Positions 13,190 to 25,455 of a stretch of 64,000 nt of DNA are shown piece after piece. Position numbers and translations under genes: made by a program. How positions within the stretch are numbered: position 1 is the first letter of the stretch; each line of letters begins with the position of its first letter. The DNA comes from Centrapalus pauciflorus. Its lineage: Eukaryota > Streptophyta > Magnoliopsida > Asterales > Asteraceae. The stretch spans positions 111,288-175,287 of the forward strand of contig JAANYP010002637.1 of assembly GCA_020465985.1 (NCBI GenBank), given 5' to 3'. The notes beneath the pieces are model-generated. The model did no database searches. It worked only from the letters and a program-made list of their open reading frames with translations, and was not told where the DNA came from.

Positions 13190-13930
13190 TTTTTGTTGAG
13201 TCCATATGCATTATAATAATTGTAATAAATTTTTTGAATGCTTGAATTCTTTGAGTTCTAAATATAAGCTAATAAAATTTTATAATAAGTTCTTTGAGTT
13301 TTTTTATAAATAAATAAATTATATAATATAATATAATATAGTTCCTTCTATAAAAGTTGAGTCCATATGCATTAAATATATGTACTAAATTTTTTATATA
13401 CTTGACTTCTTTGAGTTGTAAATATAAGGTAATAAATTTTTATATTGAGTTCTTTTATAGATAAATAAATAATATAATATAATATAGTTCTTTCAGTTCT
13501 TTTATAAAAGAAATATTTAAAGTGTACTATTTTTGTCTTTTATAAATAAAGAATATAATATAATAGAGTTCTTGAAGTTCTTTTATAAATATATATTTAG
13601 AGTGTATTATTTATGTATATGAAAATCATTTTGTTGGAATATAACAAAAACCATGTCACTTTTTAATAGTGACTATTAACATAAATAATTAAATACATAT
13701 TTTTATTAAGAAAATTCTATATACTTGATTTATTTGAGTTCTAGATATAAGGGTAATAAATTTATATAACTGAGTTCTTTTATATACAAATAATATAGTA
13801 CAATAGAGTCTTTTGAGTTCATTTATAAATAAATATTTACAGTTTATTATTTATGTATATGAAAATCATTTTGTTAAAATATAACAAAAATCATGTGAAT
13901 TTTAAATAGTGACCATTAACATACATACAT
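13190..13930 (+). repeat. AT-rich minirepeat block
   Basis: The words GAGTTCTTTTATAAATAAATA, TATAATATAATAGAGTTC and GTGTATTATTTATGTATATG recur several times at irregular spacing of roughly 90-250 bp. No gene is seen. Confidence 0.6.
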
Positions 13931-14903
13931 ATTTTTTTAAATTTCATCGGGATAATAATATTTTATATAATATTTATACGATACATAAAATATTAAATAT
14001 CATTAATGTTTTTTAATTTATGTATTATAAAATAAAGTATATTCATAGATATCTATATCATGTCATTATGTAATAGTGATTATAAATATAAATATATAAA
14101 ACTTTTCTTCAAATAACAATTTTAATATTTTAAATAACTTTTTTATATCACTCTGTGTTACACGAAATAGTTATATCATGATTATATTTTTTATGTGCAT
14201 ATTTATCCATAATTAGTTGGTAATTTACAATTAATTACTAATTATGTTTTTGGTTCGTTACTTTATTCGTGATGGGAGTATGTTTTCATAAAATACAAGA
14301 TATTATTGAACAAAACATTCTGAATTCATTTTATCGAAGTCAACCCTATTCACCGCTACTTAATTGCTATTATTGAAGCTACTGATGCACAATAATTTGA
14401 TACGTTTCTAAGCACTTGGTGAATACCGTTTTCTAACTTGATTGTTTAATGACTATTATTTAACCCATTAATGTCAATACTTTCTTACATTTTCACTAAT
14501 TTATATATACTAAAGATGTAATTTAACTACTCTATTTTATTTGAAATAAATGTCATAAGGAATTACTACATAAACCATTCAATTGCCATAAAAACGCTCT
14601 ATTTAATTTTATACTCAATATTTAAAAATTCTTATGATAACAAAACCATCCAACCTTTTCATTTTCTTATTAATTAATTACCAACCTTTAATTTACCCTA
14701 TTTAACAATTTACTTTCATTACTATTATGACACCTTTTGTATCGTCTTAATGCAGTTGATTATGCACACAAATTTGTTTGACGATACAATTTGATATGAT
14801 ATTTGTCAATTTAGAGTTTATATAGTGGCCCTAACAAACATACATTTCTGAAACAAACATACATTTCTAATAATAACATAATATTTTAAATTAAAATCAA
14901 TTA

Positions 14904-14935
14904 GCCCGGTGCATCGCACGGGCCGTCATGACTAG
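14904..14935 (+). other. Helitron 3' terminus (hairpin + CTAG)
   Basis: GCCCGGTGCATCGCACGGGC forms a hairpin, followed by eight bases and CTAG, then T. The stem is slightly different from the other two termini. TATAAAAGTTGAGTC follows within six bases. Confidence 0.75.
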
Positions 14936-14937
14936 TT

Positions 14938-16200
14938 GTGTATAAAAGTTGAGTCTTATCCCTAATAAATGTTGGTAAGCAATTTTGTTTTGTATAATTT
15001 AATTCATTTAAGAGATAACATAAAACTCTAAATTTATAAAATCTTGATGATCAATTTTATTTTTCTATAAATTAATTCATTTCATGAATAATATAAACTA
15101 ATTCATTTCATGATCAATTTTATTTTTCTATAAATTAATTCATTTCATGAATAATATAAACCTTTAGATATATTGTTTAAATTAAATCGTTTTCCAAATA
15201 ATAATATTATATTTATCATAGTAAATATAGGTAATAAATTTTGTTTTTGTATAATTTATTCATTTTATAAATAATATAAATCTCTAGATTTATTAAATGT
15301 ATTTAAATAATTTTATTTTTGTATAAATTAGTTTATTTCATAAATAATATGAACCTCGAGGTATATTGTTTAAATTAAATCATTTCATAAATAATATATT
15401 GTTTATTTAATGAACATAAGCACTTATTTTAACAAAAAAAAATATGAATCTGCTAAAAAAATATTACATAATTTTTTTTTTTACATTTAAGATATAGTTT
15501 GAGTCCCATGTATGAATAGTTGTGTTAATGTTTTAAATTTCATTTTTCAATTTATCTTCTTTTATGTTTAAAAATTGTGTCTCATTTAAATTTTGATTTT
15601 TTTGTTTAATGTCATTACCGTTTATGACCCCTGGTTATCTATAATTATATGTTATTTCATTATTCATCCATAGGTTACAAAGAAAATGAATGATCATCAA
15701 AAGTTTTAAATAGTATGGGTTGCAAATAATCCATTTGTCAACCTAAAACGTTCTCATTTCTTCTTCTAGAATTTCACCGGTTAGTTTTCATCTTGATTTA
15801 TTCTTCTTTTATATTTCAAATATCAAGTTCGTTCTTCATCTTTAACACATGTGTGTTTATTCTATTTTCTGAAATCGATTATTGTTTTTATTTTGTGACT
15901 TTTTATATTTGACAGTGATAATGATGAACATTATTGAAGGGACCATCCATGCAAAGAAGTTCTAGACAAATGAATTTTCTAGAAAAAATTTTGTGTGATC
16001 TTCAATCCATACATTGATAATTGTCTTTACATTAATGGTATATTTATTTAAATTATTTTGAATTATATGTTTTTATTAATATATTGTTTTTGTTGATGTA
16101 GGTGATTGATGTGCTCTATATTGATTTGTCAGATATCCTAAAGGTTCGTTGCTAAAAAAATATGTATGTCAATGTTATATTCACCAACATGTATAGGTAT
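14938..16200 (+). mobile_element. Helitron copy 4 (5' portion)
   Basis: It begins with TGTATAAAAGTTGAGTC, abutting the terminus of copy 3, and resembles the start of copy 3 for over 1 kb. No 3' terminus is found before the microsatellite region. It is nearly identical, inverted, to 32243-31759 plus 18194-17397. It repeats the exon-like islands at about 15915-16142, but the first of them carries stop codons here. Confidence 0.55.
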
Positions 16201-16859
<659 letters not shown>

Positions 16860-16899
16860 AATCAAAAATATGATAATGATTTAAATCCTATTTTGATTA

Positions 16900-17337
16900 T
16901 GTTGGAAAGGGATCGTTTGATAATGAAAATAATTGCACAGGATCGTATAATCAAAACTTGATCTTTATTAACATAATCTTGAATTCACACATTTACAAAT
17001 TTTGATTAAGGTTTCTATTTATAATCGTCTAAGAGGTGCGATGAAAAGTCTCAACTCTTCATGAAACCTTTTCGTAAGGTTGTGTCTTTTCGTGAAGAGA
17101 CACACTTTTTCGGTTTGTCTAAATACTATTGTAGTCCTTATACTTTCTATAATTACAATAATGAATACAATATCTAAACTATATTACATATTTAGTCTAA
17201 CAATCAATATTAATCTATCATTCTCCCCCTTAATCTTGATTGTTGCTTGATAAGTCTTCAACTCCAAGTAGTTGCCTCATTGTGACAAACTTAATTCTTG
17301 GTAGTGCTTTAGTAAGTATGACGACTCTTTGTTTAAA
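16900..17337 (-). mobile_element. 3' scrap of a Tnt1-like copia element: RNase H tail + PPT + LTR
   Basis: On the minus strand 17337-17230 reads ILTKALPRIKFVTMRQLLGV and on to NNQD and a stop (17232-17230), the usual carboxyl end of a copia RNase H. A polypurine tract AAGGGGGAGA follows, then after a short gap a 303-bp LTR (17202-16900) with TG...CA limits. The rest of the element is gone. It sits between two inverted Helitron copies. Confidence 0.7.
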
Positions 17338-17396
17338 GAAAAAAAAATTTAGTTGTTAATACATTTTAAAAAAAATTATTATTGTTTAACTATATA

Positions 17397-18194
17397 GTTG
17401 AAAGGATGGATGACAATGACCTATACATGTTGGTGAATATAACATTGACATACATATTTTTTAGCAACGAACCTTTAGGATATCTGACAAATCAATATAG
17501 AGCACATCAATCACCTAGATCAACATAAACAATTTATTAATAAAAATATATAATTCAAAATAATTTAAATAAATATATCATTAATGTAAAGACAATTATC
17601 AATGTATGGATTGAAGATCACACAAAATTTTTTCTAGAAAATCCATTTGTCAAGAACTTCTTTGCATGGATGGTCCCTTCCATAATGTTCATCATTATCA
17701 CTGTCAAATATAAAAAATCACGAAATGAAAACAATAATCGATTTCAGAAAATAGAATAAACACACATGTGTTAAAGATGAAGAATGAACTTGATATTTGA
17801 AATATAAAAGAAGAATAAATCAAGAAGAAAAGTAACCGGTGAAATTCTAAAAGAAGAAATGAGAACGTTTTAGGTTGACAAATGGATTATTTGCAACCCA
17901 TACTATTTAAAAATTTTGATGATCATTCATTTTCTTTGTAACCTATGGATGAATAATGAAATAACATATAATTATAGATAACCAGGGGTCATAAACGGTA
18001 ATGACATTAAACAAAAAAAATCAAAATTTAAATGAGACACAATTTGTAAACATAAAAGAAGATAAATTGGAAAATGAAATTTAAAACATTAACACAACTA
18101 TTCATACATGGGACTCAAATTATATCTTAAATGTAAAAAAAATTATGTAATATTTTTTTAACAGATTCATATTTTTTTTTTTGTTAAAATAAGT
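17397..18194 (-). mobile_element. inverted Helitron copy, left piece
   Basis: It is the reverse complement of about 15405-16200 with few differences. It is interrupted by element B at 18195 and continues at 31759, where the split target sequence resumes exactly after the 5-bp TSD. Confidence 0.75.
18190..18194. other. target site duplication TAAGT, left of element B
   Basis: TAAGT directly precedes TGTTAGG and recurs at 31754-31758 after the 3' LTR. The uninterrupted Helitron copy at about 15410-15435 holds a single TAAGT in the same context. Confidence 0.95.
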
Positions 18195-18473
18195 TGTTAG
18201 GCACAAAAAGGCCTCAGTCAAACGTGCTCTGCATCTGAGGGGGAGATTATCAATCAAACCTGTTGATGCTTTTGAAGGTTGAATTTAAGGCCTGTTATAT
18301 GCCTTATTGAAACCTGAAAATGATTTGCAATATCAGCCTAAAGCTGTTCTATGTGTTGCATGTGTTGCAACAAAGACAGTTTTGCCCAAGCTGTTCAGTC
18401 TGCTGAACAGGCTGGACATAAACTGTCTACGCTGCTCTACACTGATTAGCAGCTTGGGCAGTTTACAAGTGTT

Positions 18474-18510
18474 CTGTTCTTTGTGAACAGAACCTGTTCT
18501 TTGTGAACAG
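18474..18510 (+). promoter_or_regulatory. two tandem copies of a 17-bp palindrome in U3 of element B
   Basis: CTGTTCTTTGTGAACAG occurs at 18474-18490 and 18494-18510 (20-bp period; 6-bp arms, 5-bp centre), about 400 bp upstream of the TATA box. The 3' LTR has the same pair (30904-30920, 30924-30940). Element C has two copies, E one, D a decayed one. An enhancer role is inferred from position only. Confidence 0.6.
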
Positions 18511-18907
18511 GCTAAACACTTTATGGAATGTGTTTCCAAGTCCTCATGTATTGTATTTGACTACAAGATCAGTTTACAAAGTCGAAGACAAAGTGGAAAT
18601 CAGAACTGCTCAGCCTGCCCAAGCTGTTCTGTTACATGAAGACAGAAAGGTTATTTGAAAAAGGGTGACAGACCTTTTTCTTATATCAAAATAGGCCTTT
18701 ACAATGAAGAAAAACTCAAAGTTGACATTCCTTATTCGGTTAAAGGCAATGCAACAGTAGACAAAGTGAAAAGACAAAAGTTCTGCACATGTGAAGACAA
18801 GGCTGCTTTTCAGAAAGGTGCAGAAAAGTTATGTTGTCTTTTCAAACAAGACTTCTCCTTTTTCATCTCGTCCAATGAAGAAGCTTCACTTAGATCCTCT
18901 GAGTGGG

Positions 18908-18915
18908 TATAAAAA
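18908..18915 (+). promoter_or_regulatory. LTR TATA box of element B
   Basis: GGGTATAAAAAGAAAC lies in a CT/AG-mixed stretch and is conserved in the 3' LTR (31337-31344). It is the likely core promoter for genomic RNA. An AATAAA follows about 105 bp downstream. Confidence 0.7.
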
Positions 18916-19324
18916 GAAACTTCCAAGGATTGATCGATCAAGCCAAAAAGCTAAGTGCTAAAAACAAGAGTGAACGTGCATTTAAAGTGTGTCTTTCATG
19001 CATGCAAGTCTGCTTGAATAAAACAGTACTCAGTGTCTAAGCTGTTCTTATTCAAGCTGTTCCTCAGAGTCTTGTAAACACAGTGAGTGATTCTTAGTGA
19101 GTGTATTCATTGTAATTAGTTTAAGTCAGTCTTAGACTAGTTAGATATACTGTTGTATCTGTCATCTCAGCTTGAACCTTTCCGCATTCAAGCTTGTATG
19201 TAATTAACATTTGTTAATAATACATACAAACATTGAGAAGATTGTGTAGTTTTTGAAGTGCTGTATTCACCCCCCCTCTACAGCTTAAAGCTATACTCTT
19301 GGGATATCTTTTGGGACCTACAAC

Positions 19325-19336
19325 TGGTATCAGAGC
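19325..19336 (+). other. primer-binding site (tRNA-iMet)
   Basis: TGGTATCAGAGC lies two bases after the LTR end. It is complementary to the 3' end of initiator tRNA-Met, the usual primer of plant copia elements. Confidence 0.95.
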
Positions 19337-19385
19337 AGCGTAGAGTGTGTGTCATTCTAGATCTCTCATTCTCCCAAAAATTTCC

Positions 19386-22214
19386 ATGGACAACAGTGCT
19401 GCAAATTCCTCATACTATGACAATGGCTCAATGGGCAAACCTCCAAAGTTCAATCATCAGAACTTTTTTGGTTGGAAGTGCAGAATGATGCTCTACTTAG
19501 AGAATCTGGATGTACAACTACCAGAGATTGTAATGGAGGGTCCCTATGTGCCAACCTCTGTTACAACAATAACTCCTGCTGTTGAAGGAGCTGCTCCTGA
19601 GATCAGAACATTTGAGAAAGCAAAAGCTCAATGGTCTGATGAAGACAAAAGACTGGTGGCTCTTGATGCAAAGGCCAGAAACAATCTGGTCATCTCTCTA
19701 CCTGATGATGTGTTCAAACAGGTTGAAAAGATGAAGACTGCCAAGGAGATGTGGGATACTTTGTGTACCGTTTATGATGGACCCACAATCACACTTGATA
19801 ACAGGATTAACAATCTTGTTTGACAGTATGAACTCTTCTTTGCAAAACAAAAGGAGACTCTCACTGAAACCTACACCAGGTTTACTGCTCTTGTAAATGA
19901 TCTCAAAGCTGTTGGGATCACCAAGGACAGCCTGACTTTGGTAAACAAATTCTTAGATGTTCTGCCTGAAGAATGGAATTATTTTTCTACAATTTTAAGG
20001 AATTCAGGTACCATCAAAAGTATGGATCTTGTTAACTTATATGGATCCTTACTAAATGATGAACAATCAAGGCAACAGAAGAGAAATGCCTTGGAAATAT
20101 CTAAGAAAGGTGCAGCCTTTGTGGCTAGTGTGAGACAACCTGTAAATCAAGTGAGTGATGTGTTCACTCAACCTGATCAACAGGCTGATGATAAGGAGGA
20201 AATATCTGATGAGGAAGACAATGCAGATAGTGCTGAACTGGATGATGAGCAGATGATAGCCATGCTTGTCAAAAGGTTCAACAGGAAAAGGTTTGGAAGA
20301 AACATGCTACAGGGAAGCTCAAATGCTGTCAAAAAGAAAGCATTTGACAAGACCAAAGCTGAGTGCTTCAAATGTGGCAAAACTGGCCATATAGCTGTTG
20401 ACTGTGTGTCAAAAGCTGTAGGTCAGACATCCAAACCACACAAGACAATCAAGGATGATGGCTACAGGGTTAAGTACCTTATGGCCATGGCCAAGCTGAG
20501 GAAGTTAGAAAACTCAGTGGTTTCTAACAGACAAAAGGGACTAATGGCTGAAACTTGTAACTGGGAGGAGTCTGATTCATCATCTGATGAAGAAGACAAC
20601 AACTGTCTGATGGCCAACACTGATGTCCCATTAACAAGCAACTTCAAACAGGATCTGGCTGAAGCTGAAGCTTTCAGCAGCTTGGAGAATTGGAATCCTA
20701 CAATGATGTATAAGGTACAAAATTTTATGGATTACAGTTCTGAAGAAAAAGTTAAAATGTTTGAATATATACTTGTTGATCTAAAAGCTGCTGTTGAGAA
20801 GCATGCTGTTTTATTATCTGAAATCTCTAAGCTTAAAACTGAGATTGAAACAAAGTCTAGTAAACTGGACAGCTTCCATAAGCTGGAAGCTGAGCTTGAT
20901 GAATTAAAACACATCAATTCCATTTTACTGGAAGAAAAGAAAGAAACAGATTTAAAACATGCTAAGCTTCAAAAGATAGTTGTCTCTTGGTGCCAATCTG
21001 CACAAAAAGTCAGCCACTGTATAAGTCAGCAGATCCCTGCCCAAATCCAAGCCTATCTTGGAGGGGATCTTGACACAGCAGCTTCCATTGTTGAGGTTAA
21101 TAATTTAAAAGAAGACTCATCCACTCTTGGTGAGCTTCCAAACACTTTTATTCAAAGAGTGAATGGTAAATTAATCTCAACAAACAGGTTTGTCAGGCCT
21201 CAAAACACTGACAGCTTGTGTGAACCCAGCTCAAAAGCTGTTGATGAAATCAGTCTTTCATCTAATAAGCTTGCTAAGTGTTCTGCTGATTCACACAAGC
21301 AAAAGAAAGGAAAGCATGCCCAATCTGCAGCTGTGGACACCAAAGCTGTTGACAAAACAGACTTTGGGTCTAAAGCTGGTGTAAAAAGGCATACTAATCC
21401 TTTTAATGCTGAACACTTTGAAAATAAGTTTTCAAAGGGAAAGCAGTCTGCCTTTAACAAGAGTAAGTCTCAGGTTGAAGGCAAAACTGCTGTGATTTCA
21501 AATAAGTTTTCTAATCATAGTAGTAAACTAGTTTTAAATGAGAATAAGTATTTGAAAACCAGGAATAATGATTATGTTGATAGGAAACATCAATCACATC
21601 TCAGGAAGAGCAAAGGCAAAGCCATTGCTCAGCCTGAGAGATCTGGGAATAAGTTTCATAAACCTGTGGAAGGTCAAAAGTCAATCAAGCTTCCTATCTT
21701 TGATATCTGCCCTCCTAAAAAGAGGAAAGAAGAGACAGGCAAAGCTGTGGTTATTGAACCTTCCACTCAAGCTGTTGATTCATCAAAAAGTAATAAGTTT
21801 GCTAAAAATACTGATGGAATCAATAGAAATAATCCAGAATATGTTTCTGAAAAGTCTTTTTCCAAAAATACTAAAAGAAGAAAATGTTATAAATGTGGAA
21901 TGAAGACACATTTGACCAAAGACTGTCCTGAAGCTGTGGACATGAGGCCTGCTGACTCTGATGTTTCTCTCACTGCCAACATAAACAGTGTTGGAAACAT
22001 CTTAGCCAATGAGAGTGGTATTCAAGCTGATACCATTCAAATAGGGAATATTAGTATTGACATCACAAGTCCATCAACAAATGTTGATGAAGTAGGAGAA
22101 CTCATCTCTGTGATGAGTTCCCCTAAAAGTATCCTAATATTCTTCTTATCACTCTGCAGGAAAAACAACCATCCCAGGTTTGGTACCTGGACAGTGGCTG
22201 CTCAGGGCATATGA
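19386..22214 (+). pseudogene. gag: gag of element B, two zinc knuckles, one nonsense codon
   Basis: The start is the ATG at 19386 (MDNSAANSSYYDNGSMG), 50 bp after the PBS. Residues ~15-230 form the copia gag domain (NFFGWKCRMMLYLENLD, AKEMWDTLC, ETYTRFTALV). A TGA at 19821-19823 stops the frame; element C has AGA (Arg) at that place, so this is a point nonsense mutation and the same frame continues to 22214. The first CCHC knuckle CFKCGKTGHIAVDC is at 20364-20405 (residue ~327), the second CYKCGMKTHLTKDC at 21885-21926 (residue ~834). Between them are a Leu/Lys/Glu coiled-coil-like part (about 20740-20990) and a long basic Ser/Lys-rich region. The last ~25 codons after MSSPKS are read in gag frame over pol sequence. 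Confidence 0.85.
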
Positions 22215-25200
22215 CAGGTTGTAAGGACCTGCTGAGTGATCTCAGGCCTGAAAAAGGGCCAAAAGTCACATTTGGTGACAATGTACAGGGATCCACTGAG
22301 GGATATGGAACTCTTAAAGCTGGTGCTGCAGTGTTTAAAAGAGTAGCCTATGTGGTTGGGCTAAAACATAACCTTGTTAGCATAAGCCAACTGTATGATG
22401 CTGGCTATAAGGTTAACTTTGATGAGCACCTGGGTTACATATTGGATCCCCAAGGCAAAGTTGTGCTTATGTGCTCAACGAAAGAAAGGTGTATATGTTG
22501 TGGACATGCAATCTGCTGATCCCACAACTGAAACCTGCTTTCTCACAAGAACAAATGCAGACTTAAACTGGTTATGGCACAAAAGGCTGTCACATCTGAA
22601 CTTCAAGAACATCAACAAACTTTGTAAGAAAGAGTTGGTGACAGGTTTGCCTTCTATAACCTTTGTTAAAGATAAACTCTGCACAGCTTGTGAGAAAGGC
22701 AAGCAGAGAAAATCATCATTTAAATCCAAACATAACTTCTCTATTGATACTCCTCTCTTCTTAATCCATATGGACTTGTTTGGACCTGTTAATGTCCCAA
22801 GTCTAGGAGGAAGAAGATACACTCTAGTAATGGTTGATGAGTTCTCCAGGTACACATGGGTTATCTTCTTGAAAAGCAAAGGAGAGGCTGCTAGAGAAAT
22901 TATTGGATTTGTGAAAAAGATGGAAATGCTGAACTCTGCCCAAGTAAAGCAGCTTAGAAGTGATCATGGTACTGAATTCAGAAACAATACTCTTGAAGAC
23001 TTCTGTGAAGAGAAAGGAATTACTCAAAACTTTTCAGCTGTAAGAACTCCTCAACAAAATGGATTTGCTGAAAGGAGAAACAGAACTCTCATTGAAGCTG
23101 CTAGAACCATGCTGTGTGCATCAGGTTTACCTTCATCATTCTGGGCCGAAGCAGTTAACACTGCCTGCTTCACCCAAAACAGATCCTTAGTGGTGAAAAG
23201 GTTCAACAAGACTCCTTATGAGCTGCTCAAAGGGAGGAAACCAAATGTCAGTTACTTCCATGTATATGGTTGTCCCTGCTTCATTTTGAATCAAAAGGAT
23301 CAACTGGCAAAGTTTGAACCAAAAGCTGATGAAGGTGTGTTTGTTGGCTACTCTGCTATCTCTAAAGCCTACAGAGTGTACTACAACAAAAGAAAGGTGA
23401 TAGATGAATCTATCAATGTCACCTTTGAAGAGTCCAAGAATGCTACCACCAAAGCTGTTCCTGAATCAGTTTCAGGAGAATTAAACTTTGATGATCTGAT
23501 GCATTCAAACAATGAAGAGGACTCAAAAGCTTCCACAACACCCAGTGTGGAACCTGTTAATCATGATGGGCATGATGGTGATTATGTCAATACACCCTGT
23601 GTGAATAAGTGTACTGACCTAATTACAACTGCATGTCCTGAACCCATCAATGCTGATTTTCCTGGTTCCTCTGCTGATATGTTCAACAGTGGTCAGTCAT
23701 GTTCAACAAGTGAGCAGGCTCAAGACAACAGTGTGTCTGAAAATCTTGAGAGCTGTTCAACAGGACCTGCTGAAGATGCTGATAACTCAGGAGAATCATC
23801 ATTGAAGAATGATCCTAAGTGGATCAGATGTCACCCCAATGATCAAATAATTGGTGACATCAACAAAGGGGTACAAACAAGGTGGGACAGCTTAGGGAAC
23901 TTCTGTATGTTCTCTAGTTTTGTTTCACTAATGGAGCCAAAGAAAGTGGATGAAGCACTAAAAGATGCCAATTGGATCACTGCCATGCAAGAAGAACTCA
24001 ATCAGTTTGAGAGAAACAAGGTATGGAAGCTGGTTCCAGCACCTAAAGGCAAAACTATAATTGGCACTAAATGGGTTTTCAGAAATAAGATGGATGAGCA
24101 AGGTCATGTCATAAGAAATAAGGCAAGACTGGTTGCTCAAGGTTATAGACAGGAGGAAGGTATTGACTATGATGAGACATTTGCTCCTGTGGCCAGGCTA
24201 GAAGCAATTCGTTTGTATCTAGTCTACGCTGCTCATAAGAGCATTAAGGTATTTCAAATGGATGTGAAGAGTGCATTTTTAAATGGAAAGCTGCAAGAAG
24301 AAGTTTATGTCAAGCAGCCTACAGGTTTTGAAAATGAACATCATCCAGGTTTTGTCTATAAGTTGGACAAAGCTCTCTATGGTCTCAAACAAGCTCCTAG
24401 AGCCTGGTATGACACTGAGTTCCTTATGAGCAATGGGTATTCCAGAGGTAAAGTGGATACTACACTGTTCATAAAGAAGGTGAAATCTAACATTATGCTT
24501 GTTCAAATTTATGTGGATGATATAATATTTGGTTCTACAAATGAGCAGTTATGCAAGAATTTTCATTACTCATGAAATCTAAATATGAAATGAGTATGAT
24601 GGGAGAACTTACTTTCTTTTTAGGATTACAGGTTAAACAAACCTCAACTGGAATTTTCATAAATCAAAGAAAGTATACCTTAGATCTCTTGAAAAAGTTT
24701 AAATTTGATCAAAGTTCTCCTATTAAAACCCCAATGGCAACCAATGTAAAATTGGATGCTGATACCAGTGGCAAAGCTGTTTCAGTAATAGCTTACAGAG
24801 GTATGATTGGGAGCTTGCTATATCTAACTGCTAGTAGACCTGATATTATGTTTGCCACCTGTCTGTGTGCTAGGTTCCAAGCTGATCCAAAGGAATCTCA
24901 TCTAGCTGCAGTTAAGAGAATCTTCAGATACCTGAAGGGTACACCGGTTTGGGTCTTTGGTATCCCAAAGACTCCAGCCTTGAACTAACAGGTTATTCAG
25001 ATTCTGATTTTGCAGGCTGCAGGCTAGATAGGAAAAGCACAACAGGTGGATGTCAACTCCTTGGTGGTAAGTTGATAAGTTGGTGCAGCAAGAAGCAGAA
25101 CTCAGTGTCTACTTCTACTGCTGAAGCTGAGTACATTGCTGCTGGAAGCTGCTGTGGGCAGATTCTGTGGATGCAGCATCAGCTTGAAGATTATAGGCTT

Positions 25201-25455
25201 GTGTATAGGAAAATTCCTATTCTGTGTGATAACACAAGTGCCATAGCCATTTCCAACAATCCAGTTTTTCATTCAAGAACAAAGCATATTGAAGTCAGAC
25301 ATCACTTCATCAGGGATCACATCCAGAAAGGTAATGTGGAGGTAAGTTTTATTTCCACAAATGAACAGCTTGCAGACATTTTCACCAAACCTCTGGATGA
25401 AACAAGATTTAATTATCTTGTCAGCAAGCTGGGCATGTTAAACAAAAGTGACTAA
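22124..25455 (+). pseudogene. pol: pol of element B: protease, integrase, RT, RNase H
   Basis: This is a copia-order polyprotein. Protease: VWYLDSGCSGHMTG (about 22174-22215). Zinc domain: WLWHKRLSHLNF to CTACEKGK. Integrase core acids sit in HMDLFGP, RSDHGTEF and NGFAERRNRTL. RT: KSAFLNGKLQEEV and YVDD at 24510-24521. RNase H: YSDSDFAGC, STAEAEYIAAG, CDNTSAIAIS, ending LGMLNKSD* at 25455. The pol frame differs from gag. Lesions: one extra T near 22467, a 6-bp in-frame loss after AWYDT (about 24417), a base lost near 24560 and another near 24945 relative to C/D. All are single-base shifts that keep the surrounding protein readable, so decay or assembly indels are both possible. Confidence 0.9.

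Larger units (their letters stand above)
11281..14935 (+). mobile_element. Helitron copy 3 (non-autonomous, about 3.65 kb)
   Basis: It starts right after the CTAG of copy 2 with TATACTATAAAAGTTGAGTC and ends with a hairpin at 14904-14923 plus CTAG at 14932-14935. Inside are a tandem repeat (11883-12437), two exon-like islands (12835-13065) and a block of GAGTTCTTTTATAAATA-type minirepeats (13190-13930). The first ~1.8 kb is related to 14938-16200 and to the inverted copy at 32754-31759/18194-17397. No transposase frame is present. Confidence 0.6.
18195..19322 (+). repeat. 5' LTR of element B
   Basis: The LTR runs from TGTTAGGCAC to GGGACCTACA. U3 contains two tandem copies of CTGTTCTTTGTGAACAG and many further CTGTTC/GAACAG words, plus an internal PPT-like GAGGGGGAGATT about 45 bp from the start. 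TATAAAAA lies at 18908-18915 and AATAAA at 19017-19022. Short frames in it are not genes. Confidence 0.95.

Noticed and set aside
18474..18510. Reading GAACA...TGTTC-like palindromes as steroid receptor sites
   Set aside because: The resemblance is to animal hormone elements; plants lack those receptors, so the match is coincidental.
18333..18912. Short frames in the LTRs, repeated near 30763-31341, 35998-36246 and 60883-61216
   Set aside because: They recur because the LTRs are repeated; they overlap U3 and the TATA box and carry no known domain. Conservation is that of the LTR DNA.
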